Shown here: positions 7,498 through 16,417 of the stretch, piece by piece | Layout of the letters: each line of letters starts with the position of its first letter | Numbering within the stretch: the stretch's first letter is position 1 | Program-made: the position numbers and the translations under genes | Origin: Pseudomonas reidholzensis | Lineage (GTDB): Bacteria; Pseudomonadota; Gammaproteobacteria; Pseudomonadales; Pseudomonadaceae | DNA length: 64,000 nt | Assembly (NCBI RefSeq): GCF_900536025.1 | Contig: NZ_UNOZ01000013.1 | Coordinates: 558,001 to 622,000 of the forward strand | Reading direction: 5' to 3' | The notes under the pieces: model-generated | Databases searched by the model: none | Told to the model about the DNA's origin: nothing | The model's input: the letters and a program-made list of their open reading frames with translations, nothing else

Positions 7498-8409
7498 TCA
7501 ACCGTGCAGCTGCGCCTCATGCTCCAGCCACTGCGCCACCTTCGCGGTCGCGCAACCCGCGGGCAATGACTGCTCGGTAAGCATGTAGAACCCTGCCGCA
7601 CTGGGCAGCGCATGCCCTGCCAGCGCGACCACCAGCGTGCCGGCCTTCAATGCATTTTCCACCAGCAGGCCAGGCACCAGGGCGATCCCCATGCCTTGCT
7701 CGGCGGCCTCGATGGCCAGGATGGTCTGCGAGAAGCTGGGGCCTGTGAAGCGTGTGGCGGGCAAACCATAGTGGTCGAACCAGCGCTTCCAGTTGTTGTG
7801 GCTGTCGGAAATCAACGGCAGCTCGGCCAGCTCGGCGGCGTGTTGCCAGTGGTGTTCGCCCCGCAGTGAGGGGGCGCAGACCGGCACCGCCTGGCCGGGC
7901 AGCAAGGGCCGGGCGTGACCGTTGGCAAACGGCGGCGCGCCCCAGCGCACGGCCATGTCCACCGCGCCCTTGCCGCTGAGCGGGCGGGTGCTGTCGGAGG
8001 CGTCGATCATCAGCGCGATCTGCGGGTGCGCCGCCGCCAGCCGGCCCAGCCGCGGGATCAACCAGCGACTGGCAAATGCCGGGGTGGTGCTCAGCAGCAC
8101 CTGGTGTGGGTCGCCGGGTGCGTCGCGGTCGAGCAGTTCGCTGCTGGCGTCCTCGATGATGTGCAAGGCCAGGCGCACCCGCTCGAGGTAGTCGCTGCCA
8201 TGGCGGTTGGGCTTGAGACCGCGCGGCAGGCGCTCGAACAAGGCCAGGCCGAGCTTGTCTTCGAGGGTGCGGACCTGCTGCGCCACGGCCCCTGGGGTGA
8301 CGTGCAGCTCATCGGAGGCGGCGCGAAAGCTGCCCAGGCGCGCAGCGGCTTCAAAGGCGACCAGGTGGTTGATGACGGCGGGCGCGGTGCGTCGCTTGGG
8401 AACGCTCAT
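7498..8409 (-). CDS. LysR-family transcriptional regulator, GcvA-like
   Basis: A 303-residue regulator. The N-terminal winged HTH is in LVAFEAAARLGSFRAASDELHVTPGAVAQQVRTLEDKLG (about residues 16-55). The following ERLPRGLKPNRHGSDYLERV and the substrate-binding part (TTPAFASRWLIPRLGRLAAAHP) are typical of the GcvA/AmpR branch. It is divergent from the GNAT gene at 8549, about 140 bases away, and may control it, as LysR regulators often act on the divergent gene. No effector can be read from the sequence. Confidence 0.9.
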   Translation of the reverse strand: MSVPKRRTAPAVINHLVAFEAAARLGSFRAASDELHVTPGAVAQQVRTLEDKLGLALFERLPRGLKPNRHGSDYLERVRLALHIIEDASSELLDRDAPGDPHQVLLSTTPAFASRWLIPRLGRLAAAHPQIALMIDASDSTRPLSGKGAVDMAVRWGAPPFANGHARPLLPGQAVPVCAPSLRGEHHWQHAAELAELPLISDSHNNWKRWFDHYGLPATRFTGPSFSQTILAIEAAEQGMGIALVPGLLVENALKAGTLVVALAGHALPSAAGFYMLTEQSLPAGCATAKVAQWLEHEAQLHG

Positions 8410-8548
8410 CGAGTAGATTTCCTGCAGGCTCGGCCCGCGTCAAGAAGGGGTGTGCCAGGCGGATTCTGGCGCGGCGGCGGCTGGCAATCAACCCGTTGGC
8501 CGACAGTTGCGCTAGCATGTGGCGCTTTATTGCACGACGGACAGATTG

Positions 8549-9040
8549 ATGAGCACTCCGACCTTTCGCCAGCCCACTTCGCAGGACGTGGACCGTTGCT
8601 TCCAGATCGAAACCACGGCCTATGAAGGCGACGAGGCTGCCACCCGCGAGAAGATCGCCACGCGCATCGCGCTCTACCCCGAGGGCTTTCTGATCCTCGA
8701 AGTCGACGGCCAGGTGGTCGGCTTCATCAACAGCGGCTGCGCCGAGCAGGTGGTGATGTCCGACGAGGCCTTCAAGGAGTTGCTGGGGCATGATCCGCTG
8801 GCGGCCAATGTGGTGATCATGTCGGTGGTGGTCGACCCGGCGTTCCAGGGGCGTGGCTATGCCGGCCTGCTGATGGCGCGCTTCGTCGCGCAGATGCGCG
8901 AGCGCGGCAAGGCCACCATTCACCTGATGTGCAAGGACCGCCATGTCGGCTTGTACGAAAAGTTCGGCTATGGCTATGTGCGGCCTTCGGCCTCAGATCA
9001 TGGCGGCATGGCCTGGCACGAAATGCTCATGACGCTCTGA
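8549..9040 (+). CDS. GNAT family N-acetyltransferase
   Basis: A 163-residue acetyl-CoA-dependent transferase, from MSTPTFRQPTSQDVDRC; an upstream GTG at 8519 gives a less typical N-terminus. The acetyl-CoA loop is in VVVDPAFQGRGYAGLLMARF (Q-x-x-G-x-G/A), and the C-terminal LYEKFGYGYV is the usual beta-bulge motif. The overall form resembles aralkylamine N-acetyltransferases, but the acceptor is unknown. It is divergent from the GcvA-like regulator and followed by an SH3-type gene 70 bases downstream. Confidence 0.85.
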   Translation: MSTPTFRQPTSQDVDRCFQIETTAYEGDEAATREKIATRIALYPEGFLILEVDGQVVGFINSGCAEQVVMSDEAFKELLGHDPLAANVVIMSVVVDPAFQGRGYAGLLMARFVAQMRERGKATIHLMCKDRHVGLYEKFGYGYVRPSASDHGGMAWHEMLMTL

Positions 9041-9110
9041 AGTCGGCTGCGGCAGGTTATGTCGCATGGCCTGCTAGCATCAGCGGTTTTGCGCAGCCAG
9101 GGAGAGGCGT

Positions 9111-9464
9111 GTGAAGTATGTCGTGATCGAGGGGCACCGCAGTGAATACCCGCGGCCCATCTGTTTTGCCAAGGGTGACCTGCTGGAGATCGGCCAGCGC
9201 TATGAGGGCGAAGAGGCCTGGCAGGACTGGTACCTGTGCACCTGTGTGGGCCAGGCGCCAGGCTGGGTGCCCGGCCAGCTGATCGAGCGCGTGGGCGTCG
9301 CCTTGGGCAGGGCGCTCGAGCAGTATTCGGCGCATGAGCTGGATGTCGACCCGGGCCAGGGCGTCGAAGGGCTGCGCCCGCTCAATGGTTGGATGTGGTG
9401 CCGTCGCCAGGCGAACGGCGAGTTGGGCTGGTTACCGTGCGAGAAGCTGCGTCTGCTCATCTGA
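9111..9464 (+). CDS. SH3-like domain protein
   Basis: A 117-residue protein with a GTG start behind GGGAGAGGC. Two SH3-like repeats are visible. The first has FAKGDLLEIGQRYEGEE...WYLCTC...GWVPGQLIE; the second has GLRPLNGWMWCRR...GWLPCEKLRLL. The paired 'W-x-x-C ... GW-x-P' patterns suggest a duplicated variant SH3 fold that binds a ligand or peptide. No signal peptide is seen. Function is unknown. Confidence 0.65.
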   Translation: MKYVVIEGHRSEYPRPICFAKGDLLEIGQRYEGEEAWQDWYLCTCVGQAPGWVPGQLIERVGVALGRALEQYSAHELDVDPGQGVEGLRPLNGWMWCRRQANGELGWLPCEKLRLLI

Positions 9465-9629
9465 TCCGCTTTTTTTCCTCTAACCTGCATCTGTTACCGT
9501 ATCAGCCCAAAGCCGAAAATGGCCTACACGCCCAGCCTTGCCATACGGTCTGCGCTGGGCACGCTGTGCTGCGCTTGCTTTGCGCGCCAGCCAGCGGCGC
9601 CATTCCGTCATCACACTGTAGAGGTTCCA

Positions 9630-9713
9630 ATGGGCAAGCTTGCTCTGTTCCTGGGTGGTTTTCTGCTGCTGACTATCATGATTGGCCTGCTCGGCACGAT
9701 CCCTCCGCCTTGA
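9630..9713 (+). CDS. Possible 27-residue single-pass membrane protein
   Basis: ATG at 9630 follows AGAGGTTCCA, a usable ribosome site. The product, MGKLALFLGGFLLLTIMIG... ending GTIPPP, is one hydrophobic helix with a short polar end, like many bacterial mini-proteins. A GC-rich hairpin (GGCCCGTC/GACGGGCC, 9736-9760) follows the stop. Evidence is limited to this layout. Confidence 0.45.
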   Translation: MGKLALFLGGFLLLTIMIGLLGTIPPP

Positions 9714-10052
9714 TCCATAGCGTTCGACACCTCCCGGCCCGTCCCTTCAGCAGACGGGCCTGATCCCCGCTGGGCACCGCCCACGGCCTCGTTATTGCGG
9801 TCAAAACAGCGTCAGTCAGTCAATGGATCGCGCGGGGCAAGCAGGCCCGTGCGGCGTTCTTGCGTGTGCGATAAGTCGTTCTTTGCCATGGGAATTCTGT
9901 CCACAGAAAACGTGGGTAGGTCTGTGGATAAATCGCTGTAAGTTAGGCCGTTGGCGGCCTCTGTTAAATTGAGCAGAAAATGAACAGCGGTTCCGCCGCC
10001 AGCGCTGGAGGGTGATCCCCTCGCCGTCGCGGGGGCCTGCCGAGCGGCAGCG
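9714..10052. other. Intergenic region with one GC hairpin, no gene seen
   Basis: Apart from the hairpin at 9736-9760, nothing clear is visible. Frames here are shadows of the downstream diguanylate cyclase or lack start signals. Confidence 0.45.
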
Positions 10053-11462
10053 TCAGACCACCTGGCGCTGCTGTTCGGCCTGCTCGACCCGATTGCGGCC
10101 CTGGGCCTTGGCCCGATACAGGGCCTTGTCGGCGCGCGCCAGGAGCACGTCCAGGCTCGGTGCCGAGGCATCGGCGGCGCAACCGTCGAGGCCGATGCTG
10201 ACGGTGATCTGCAGGCGCGGGTCGGCATGCGTGACGTGCAGCTCCTGCACCGCCCGGCGCAGGCGCTCGGCGGTGAACTTGGCGCGCTCGGGTGCCAGCC
10301 CCGGAATGATCACCACGAACTCTTCGCCGCCCAGGCGGGCAAACAGCTCACCTTCCTGCAGGTGCTCTTGCACGGCGCGGGCGAAGGCGCGCAGCACCTG
10401 GTCGCCGACGCCGTGGCCATGACGGTCGTTGATCGACTTGAAGTGGTCGATGTCGAGCATCATCAGGGTCAGCGGCATGGCCTGCGCATGCGCCTGGCGG
10501 CTGTCGAGCAGGGCCGTGGCACGGCGGCTGAAGGCGCTGCGGGTCAGGGCGCCGGTGAGGTGGTCGAGGGTCGCCTGGCGCTCGAGGCGCGTCAGCAGGC
10601 CGCGGTTGGCGTGGGTCACGCAGGCCACCAGCAGCGGGCCGAGCACCAGCATGGCGATGCCCAGGCGCGCCGACATCAACGTCGACACCCCGAGCACGCT
10701 CTGCGGCACGCTGAAGTGCATGAGGTTCTGCGCCACGGCGACGATCAGCGTGCTGCCCGCGGTGAGCGCCAGCAGCGAGACCAGGAACGGCGAGTAGGCC
10801 CAGGCACACCACAGCAGGGCGGCGATCGGGAAGGTGATCGCGCCCGGCCCGCCAAAAGCGATACTCACCGTCAGCGACACCAGCAGCACCAGCAGCGGGG
10901 CCAGGCGGATGGCCTCGCCGCCACCGCGCAGCAGCGCGCCGCGGGTGGGCGCGGTAAGCAGCGCCGGGAGGATCAGCACGCTGGTCGAGAACTGTTCGCT
11001 GAACCAGGCCAGCCAGGTCGCGCGCATCGACTGCTGGAACCACGGGGCGGCCATCACGCAGGCCATGCTGGCCGCCACCACCGCCCCGGCCGCGCAGGCG
11101 CCGAACACGCACAGCAGGCCGTGGGGCGTGCGCATGCGCCGGTGCGCGCGCGGCAGGCGCGAGAGCAGCAGCCAGACCGTGACGATGACGCCGAGGTTGC
11201 ACAGGTTGAACCACAGGGCGGGCTGCCAGTGGCTGCCGCACGCCAGGTCGGCGCCGACCATGGCCAGCCACACCCCGGCAAAGCCCAGCGGGGTGGCCAG
11301 GCGCGGATAGCGCAGCAGCACGCCCGCCAGCACGGCGTTGACCGGCCAGAATAACGACAGCGATTCGATGGGGCGGGCGAGGATGCCGCCGAGGGTCAAG
11401 GCCAGGGTCAGGCCAAACAAGGCGAGCTGAGGCAACAGGCGGGCGTGTGCTGGAAACACCAT
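10053..11462 (-). CDS. MASE1-GGDEF diguanylate cyclase
   Basis: A 469-residue inner-membrane enzyme predicted to make cyclic di-GMP from two GTP. Residues 1-285 are mostly hydrophobic helices with FWPVNAVLAGVLLRYP, typical of the MASE1 sensor region. A GGDEF domain follows, with GGEEF at about residues 378-382 and LDIDHFKSINDRHGH before it. The position for the RxxD inhibitory site upstream of GGEEF reads QEGE, so product inhibition at that site is probably absent. The start MVFPAHARLL has GTAGAG upstream and is preferred over a codon five residues earlier. Confidence 0.88.
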   Translation of the reverse strand: MVFPAHARLLPQLALFGLTLALTLGGILARPIESLSLFWPVNAVLAGVLLRYPRLATPLGFAGVWLAMVGADLACGSHWQPALWFNLCNLGVIVTVWLLLSRLPRAHRRMRTPHGLLCVFGACAAGAVVAASMACVMAAPWFQQSMRATWLAWFSEQFSTSVLILPALLTAPTRGALLRGGGEAIRLAPLLVLLVSLTVSIAFGGPGAITFPIAALLWCAWAYSPFLVSLLALTAGSTLIVAVAQNLMHFSVPQSVLGVSTLMSARLGIAMLVLGPLLVACVTHANRGLLTRLERQATLDHLTGALTRSAFSRRATALLDSRQAHAQAMPLTLMMLDIDHFKSINDRHGHGVGDQVLRAFARAVQEHLQEGELFARLGGEEFVVIIPGLAPERAKFTAERLRRAVQELHVTHADPRLQITVSIGLDGCAADASAPSLDVLLARADKALYRAKAQGRNRVEQAEQQRQVV

Positions 11463-11626
11463 GAGCTCTACCGGCAAGCGGAGACGGAATCCAGGACAAC
11501 GACTGCGGGCACCTGGGACATATTTGTACCAGTGTGTTTCCCCAGCCTCCTTGATGTCAATTGGATATTATGGCCGCACGATCCTCGCGGATACTGCCAT
11601 TTGGGCGCAGATCCTCGTGCGCCGGG

Positions 11627-13456
11627 TCACAGTGGGAAAATCCACGGCACCATCACCACGGTGACCAGCATCACCAGCAGGGTGAACGGCACACCGACTT
11701 TGACGAAGTCGCCGAAGCGGTACTGCCCCGGGCCCAGCACCAGCGTATTGACCGGTGAAGACACCGGCGTCATGAACGCCGCCGAGGCCGCGAGGGCCAC
11801 GGTCATGGCGAACGGGTAGGGTGACATGCCCAGCTGAGTCGCGGTGCTGATCGCCACCGGCGCCATCAAGACGGCGGTGGCGGTGTTGGAGATGAACAGG
11901 CCGATCACCGCCGTGACCGCGAACAGGCAGGCGAGGATCGCGCTCGGCCCGGCGTCGCCGAGCAGGCTGACCAGGCCGCCGACCGCCAGGTCGATGCCAC
12001 CGGTCTGCTGCAAGGCCAGGGCAAACGGCAGCATACCGACGATCAGCACCAAACTTTGCCAATGGATGGCGCGGTAGGCGCTGTTCATGTCGATGCAGCG
12101 CCCCGCGCCCATCAGCAGGCAGCCGATCAGCGCGGCAATCACGTTGGGCACCAGGCCGCTGACCATCAGCCCGACCATCACCGCCAGGCTGAGCAGGGCA
12201 TACGGCGCGCGGGCGCGGGCCGGCGCCACCTGGTCGATCTCGGCGGGCAGGCTGAGCACCAGAAAATCCTTCGGTTGGCTCTGTAGCTGGCGCACGGCCT
12301 TCCACGGGCCGACCACCAGCAGGGTATCGCCCAGGCGCAGTTTTTCTTCCACCAGTTGCGTTTCGATCGCCGCCTGCTCGCGGCGCAGGCCGACCACGTT
12401 GAGACCGTAGCGGCTGCGAAAGGTCAGCTCGAGGATGCTCTTGCCGATCAGTTGCGAGCCGGGCGGCAGTGAGACTTCGGCCATGCCTATTTCCTGCGAC
12501 TGGTCGATGAAGTAGGCGGCCTTGAAGTGCAGCGGCTCCAGCAGCATGCTCTGGCACAGGCTGCGCAGGTCGTCGCGGTTGGCGAACAGGTCGAGCAGCA
12601 GCACGTCGCCCTGGTGCAGGACGGTGGCGGAGTCGGCGCTGATCACCCGGGTGGTGAACCTGTGCTGGCGCTCGATGCCGATCACGTTGGCGCCATGCCG
12701 GGTGCGCAGCTCGAGTTCGCCCAGGCTGTGACCGATCAGCGGCGAGTGCGGGCGAATCCGCAGGCGCCGTTCGCGGCCGCTGAGCTTGTAGTCCAGCACC
12801 AGGTCGAGCAGGGTGCGGCGGGTTTCCACGCGGCCGTCCTTGCGCACTTCGCCATTGAGCCAGTGGCGGGTCAGCAGCATGTAGCCGACGCCGAGCACCA
12901 GCACCACGAGGCCGAACGGGGTAAAGCTGAAAAAGCTGAAACCCTGCTCGCCATGGCGCACCAGTTCGCTGTGCACCACCACGTTGGGCGGCGTCGCCAC
13001 CAGGCTGAGCATGCCGCTGATCAGCCCGGCGAAGCTCAACGGCATCATCAGTCGGCTGGGCGACAGGCGCAGGCGGGCGGCGATGCTCAGCACCACCGGG
13101 ATGAAGATGGCCACCACGCCGGTGGAGCTCATCACCGAACCCAGGCCCGCCACCGACACCATCAGCAGCACCAGCAGGCGTGCCTCGCTGTTGCCGGCGC
13201 GGGCGCTCATCCATTCGCCGATGCGGTAGGCGATGCCCGTGCGCACCAGGCCTTCGCCGATCACGAAAAGTGCGGCGATCAGGATCACGTTGGGGTCGCT
13301 GAAGCCAGCGAGGGCTTGGTCTACGGTAAGGATGCCGGAGAGCGGCAGGAGCACGATCACCAACAGGGCGACCACGTCCATGCGTGGGCGGTTGATGACG
13401 AACAGGACGACGACGACGGCCAGCAGGCCAAGGACCGTGAGCAGCTCGGGGGTCAT
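11627..13456 (-). CDS. SLC13-family permease with two TrkA-C domains
   Basis: A 609-residue inner-membrane transporter. Two hydrophobic blocks (about residues 1-200 and 405-609) flank two cytoplasmic RCK_C/TrkA-C domains ([22 protein letters not shown]... and [21 protein letters not shown]...). This is the usual layout of the DASS/SLC13 relatives in bacteria, which move anions such as sulfate or dicarboxylates with sodium. The ligand cannot be read here. Start ATG at 13456 is chosen over a GTG seven codons earlier; neither has an ideal ribosome site. The gene lies about 165 bases upstream of the MASE1 diguanylate cyclase, in the same direction. Confidence 0.85.
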   Translation of the reverse strand: MTPELLTVLGLLAVVVVLFVINRPRMDVVALLVIVLLPLSGILTVDQALAGFSDPNVILIAALFVIGEGLVRTGIAYRIGEWMSARAGNSEARLLVLLMVSVAGLGSVMSSTGVVAIFIPVVLSIAARLRLSPSRLMMPLSFAGLISGMLSLVATPPNVVVHSELVRHGEQGFSFFSFTPFGLVVLVLGVGYMLLTRHWLNGEVRKDGRVETRRTLLDLVLDYKLSGRERRLRIRPHSPLIGHSLGELELRTRHGANVIGIERQHRFTTRVISADSATVLHQGDVLLLDLFANRDDLRSLCQSMLLEPLHFKAAYFIDQSQEIGMAEVSLPPGSQLIGKSILELTFRSRYGLNVVGLRREQAAIETQLVEEKLRLGDTLLVVGPWKAVRQLQSQPKDFLVLSLPAEIDQVAPARARAPYALLSLAVMVGLMVSGLVPNVIAALIGCLLMGAGRCIDMNSAYRAIHWQSLVLIVGMLPFALALQQTGGIDLAVGGLVSLLGDAGPSAILACLFAVTAVIGLFISNTATAVLMAPVAISTATQLGMSPYPFAMTVALAASAAFMTPVSSPVNTLVLGPGQYRFGDFVKVGVPFTLLVMLVTVVMVPWIFPL

Positions 13457-13599
13457 GGGGAGGGGGTGATCCTTCACTCAAGGGGGCACGATTAGACAGT
13501 AGCAGTCAGTGTGCCATCCGCGGGTGAAGCAGGTGTTGATGTGCTGCAGTGTTTTATCGCCGGCGCTGCATGGCAGCCCCGGCGACAGTGCCTCGGCGA

Positions 13600-13992
13600 T
13601 CAGTGACGGCGATGACGCTTGTGCTTCTTGCTGCTGCCGCCGTCGCCCAGGTGGTTGCCGATGGCACCCCCGGCCGCGCCGCCCAGGCCGGCACCGACGG
13701 TCGAACCGGTCGAGCCGCCGAGCTTGCCGCCCAGCAACGAGCCACCGGCCGAACCCAGGCCGCCGCCAATGGCCGCCTCAGTGCGGTTGCCTTTGCGTGC
13801 GCCGACCGCACTGCCGGCTGCGCCACCCAGGCCGGCGCCGATCGCGGCACCGGTGCTGCCGCCCATCTGCTGGCCGACAACGTTGCCCAGTACACCACCC
13901 AGGCCGCCGCCGATGGCTGCGGTGCCGTCACCGGCAAAAGCCCCTTGGCAGAGCAACAGGCCCAGAGCAAGGGAAGGCAGAGTCAGACGCAT
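13600..13992 (-). CDS. Secreted glycine-zipper protein
   Basis: A 130-residue product from MRLTLPSLALGLLLCQ, with GAGG nine bases upstream. A signal peptide is clear, with likely cleavage after GAFA. The mature part is built of repeated glycine-zipper helices: IGGGLGGVLGNVVGQQ, IGAGLGGAAGSAVG, IGGGLGSAGGSLLG and VGAGLGGAAGGAIG. These suggest three or four tandem copies arising by internal duplication. The tail is basic (KKHKRHRRH). Glycine zippers occur in outer-membrane and membrane-inserting proteins; the exact role is unknown. Confidence 0.75.
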   Translation of the reverse strand: MRLTLPSLALGLLLCQGAFAGDGTAAIGGGLGGVLGNVVGQQMGGSTGAAIGAGLGGAAGSAVGARKGNRTEAAIGGGLGSAGGSLLGGKLGGSTGSTVGAGLGGAAGGAIGNHLGDGGSSKKHKRHRRH

Positions 13993-14066
13993 GTTCATGA
14001 ACCTCGAAGGAATCATCAAAGTAAGGTGCCGCACATCGAGCGGCAGATCAGGGGTGCAAAGACGCT

Positions 14067-14246
14067 TCAGCGGTAGTCGCGGTCACGGTCGCGGCGACCA
14101 TTGTCGTCGCGGTCACCACGGTGCTTGTGGCCGTGGCTGTGGCCCCGGTCGCGGTAGCCACCATCATCGTCATGGTAGTGATGGCTGTGGCAGCCGGCAG
14201 CGAGCAGCATGGCGGCAATCAGAGGGAGGCTTGCAAGGCGGGTCAT
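14067..14246 (-). CDS. Small His/Asp/Arg-rich lipoprotein
   Basis: A 59-residue product starts MTRLASLPLIAAMLLAAGC, with a clear lipobox (LAAGC). The rest is mostly His, Asp, Arg and Gly (HSHHYHDDDGGYRD...). AAGGA lies upstream of the ATG. The composition suggests metal binding or simple charged spacing at the membrane; no family is recognised. It is transcribed in the same direction as the glycine-zipper gene. Confidence 0.6.
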   Translation of the reverse strand: MTRLASLPLIAAMLLAAGCHSHHYHDDDGGYRDRGHSHGHKHRGDRDDNGRRDRDRDYR

Positions 14247-14470
14247 CACGATATAGGTCCTTGATCCGCATAGGTTTACGGGGTAACTACTGAGACCGGA
14301 TTCGATCGAATTGGTTTCTCCAGCGGGAAAATTTTTCTCGCCTCGGCGCAACCGCGCGTGCCTGGCGGCTGCTGTTCTGTCTCGCTCGGTCATGGCTGGC
14401 GCGCTCGGCGCGCCCTAGACTTGTCGCCAGGCCGCAGCCAAGACGGCCACCTGCCACACGGTGAAGGACC

Positions 14471-15628
14471 ATGATCGCCCATACCCCCACATTGTTCGCC
14501 GCCGTTGCCCTGGTCGCGACCATCCTGGCGTTTTGCCTGTTGCTGGTCGGCCAGTTCAACCGCCGCGACAACCTGCTGCTGACCGGCTGCGGGCTGCTGG
14601 CGCACGCCCTGGCGTATGTCTGCTACACGCTGTACGCCCATGCGCCGCTGTGGATCAGCTACGCCCTGGGCAACAGCCTGCTGTCACTGGCCCTTGCGTT
14701 CTATTCGGCGAGCCTGTTCCGGGTCCGCGAACAGCCTGTGCCGTGGCGCGCCATCTTCATCATCCCGGCAGCCCTGCTGGTGGGCTTGATGCTGCTGCTC
14801 GACACGCTCGAGCCGCGCATGCTGCTGGCCACCCTGGTGCTGATGCTGCAGTGCTCGCTGCTGCTGTATTGGGCACGCCGGCACGTCGAGCGCGCCGGCC
14901 GGGCGCACCTGCTGCTGGTGATCGGCGCGCTGATCAGCCTGGTCGGGCTGGGCATGCGGGTGGTGGCCGTGGTGCTCGGCCAGGCGGCGGACATGCGCTA
15001 CGACACCAGCAGCCTGAAGCAGACCGTGTCGGTGGCGATCGGCACAGCGACGGTGATGATGTACGCCATCGGCCTGGTATTGATGGCCAAGGAGCGCAGC
15101 GAGTCGCGCTTGCAGCACATGGCCCTGCGCGATGTGCTGACCGGCACCTACAACCGACGGGCGATCCTCGAGCGCTTCGCCGTCGAGTTGCAGCGGGCGC
15201 GGGTCGAGCAGGCCAGCCTGGCCGTGGCCATGATCGACATCGACCACTTCAAGCGCATCAATGACCTGCACGGCCATCTGGCCGGCGACGAGGTGCTCTG
15301 CCATTGCGTGCGGCAATTGCAGCAGCGCCTGCGCCAGGTCGACAGCCTTGGGCGCTACGGTGGCGAGGAGTTTCTGCTGTTGTTGCCGCACACCGGTCGT
15401 GACGGTGCCATGACGGCGTTACAGGGCCTGCGCGAGGCCATCGCGCAAACGCCGGCGCGCTTCGCCGGTGCGGACATCGAACTGCGTTTCAGCGTGGGCC
15501 TGTGGTGCGGGGTGCCGGGCCTGGACGACAGCGCCGCGAGCCTGCTCGGCCAGGCCGACGCTGCGCTCTACCAGGCCAAGGCCGGCGGGCGCAACGCGGT
15601 GCACATGGCCGCGGCAGCGGCTGCCTAG
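14471..15628 (+). CDS. Membrane GGDEF diguanylate cyclase
   Basis: A 385-residue protein with about six to seven membrane helices in residues 1-205 and a C-terminal GGDEF domain. GGEEF lies at residues 297-301, preceded by IDIDHFKRINDLHGH. RQVD at 288-291 is the RxxD inhibitory site five residues before GGEEF, so feedback by cyclic di-GMP is expected. No named sensor domain is recognised in the membrane part. It lies 3 kb from the other diguanylate cyclase and on the opposite strand. Confidence 0.88.
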   Translation: MIAHTPTLFAAVALVATILAFCLLLVGQFNRRDNLLLTGCGLLAHALAYVCYTLYAHAPLWISYALGNSLLSLALAFYSASLFRVREQPVPWRAIFIIPAALLVGLMLLLDTLEPRMLLATLVLMLQCSLLLYWARRHVERAGRAHLLLVIGALISLVGLGMRVVAVVLGQAADMRYDTSSLKQTVSVAIGTATVMMYAIGLVLMAKERSESRLQHMALRDVLTGTYNRRAILERFAVELQRARVEQASLAVAMIDIDHFKRINDLHGHLAGDEVLCHCVRQLQQRLRQVDSLGRYGGEEFLLLLPHTGRDGAMTALQGLREAIAQTPARFAGADIELRFSVGLWCGVPGLDDSAASLLGQADAALYQAKAGGRNAVHMAAAAAA

Positions 15629-15629
15629 A

Positions 15630-15935
15630 TCAGTTGGCGGGCTGGATCGCCAGGACCACGCCGTTGGTGATCTGCACCAGCACATAGTGGTCGCCCATGC
15701 GCACCCAGTGGCTTTCTTTTTCGGGCGCGGGCAGGCCGTTGGCTTTCCAGTCGACCACGCTGGCGTCGTCACGCTTGTACTGGTCGGGGGCTTTGTCGCC
15801 GACCTTCAGCTCGCGGTTATGGGTTTCTGGCGCGGTGACGCTCTCTTCAGTGCTCTGTGCTGCGCTGGCTACCAGCGGCAGGCAGGGCAGGGTGGCGGTG
15901 AACAGCAGGGCGGACAGCAATGGACGCAGTTTCAT
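15630..15935 (-). CDS. RcnB-family periplasmic protein
   Basis: A 101-residue product from MKLRPLLSALLFTATLPCLP, behind AGGAGACTGCGC. It has a signal peptide cleaved near VASA. The mature part (APDQYKRDDASVVDWKANGL...SHWVRMGDHYVLVQITNGVVLAI) matches the RcnB family, one member of which modulates nickel/cobalt efflux in E. coli. No rcnA efflux gene lies nearby, so a metal role here is unproven. It ends one base from the 3' end of the convergent diguanylate cyclase gene. Confidence 0.7.
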   Translation of the reverse strand: MKLRPLLSALLFTATLPCLPLVASAAQSTEESVTAPETHNRELKVGDKAPDQYKRDDASVVDWKANGLPAPEKESHWVRMGDHYVLVQITNGVVLAIQPAN

Positions 15936-16053
15936 GCGCAGTCTCCTAATGGCAATGCATGCCTTTCTTGCGACAACATGCTGCGCGCGACAATTCACTC
16001 GCAATGGTGCGCAGTGCTAGAGTCGCGTTCTTTTTTTGCCCCGAGGATCGAAC

Positions 16054-16404
16054 ATGCGAGCAATTCTGCCGATGGCCGCAGCACTGATGCTGATCGGTTG
16101 TGCGTCATCGACCATGGACACGGCGCGCGGTGGCGCACCGACGGCGCAGCTGGCCTCGCACAAGGCGCCTGAGCTGGTTGCCCAGTGCATCCAGTTCAGC
16201 TGGCAGGAAGAGGCGGTGTTCGGTGACGACGCCAGCGGGTACCTGCAGCCGCGCAAGCAGGGCGGGTTCACCGTCTATACCCGCGAGGCCGAGTCGTTTG
16301 CCGATGTGTATCCTGAGGCGGGCGGTACCCGTGTCGACTATTACGCGCAGCGCAGCGACACCCCGGCACTGCGCCGTCGGGCGGCTGCGGCGACCTGCCT
16401 GTAA
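16054..16404 (+). CDS. Hypothetical lipoprotein
   Basis: A 116-residue product begins MRAILPMAAALMLIGC, with GAGG upstream and a lipobox (LIGC). The mature part has one further Cys pair (AQCIQF and the C-terminal TCL). It contains FTVYTREAESFADVYPEAGGTRVDYYAQR, a short beta-rich pattern seen in Pseudomonas hypothetical lipoproteins. The family is not named here. It ends 13 bases before the convergent SDR gene. Confidence 0.65.
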   Translation: MRAILPMAAALMLIGCASSTMDTARGGAPTAQLASHKAPELVAQCIQFSWQEEAVFGDDASGYLQPRKQGGFTVYTREAESFADVYPEAGGTRVDYYAQRSDTPALRRRAAAATCL

Positions 16405-16417
16405 CGCCCGCAGCTGA

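Noticed and set aside
7239..7580. 113-codon plus-strand frame
   Set aside because: Crosses a palindrome and the LysR gene end; no ribosome site or family.
10227..11354. 375-codon plus-strand frame
   Set aside because: Antisense to the MASE1-GGDEF gene, low-complexity composition, no ribosome site.
11568..13481. 637-codon minus-strand frame overlapping the permease gene
   Set aside because: Same strand as the SLC13 gene but in another frame; the Pro/Arg/Gly-rich product has no domain while the permease frame has clear ones.
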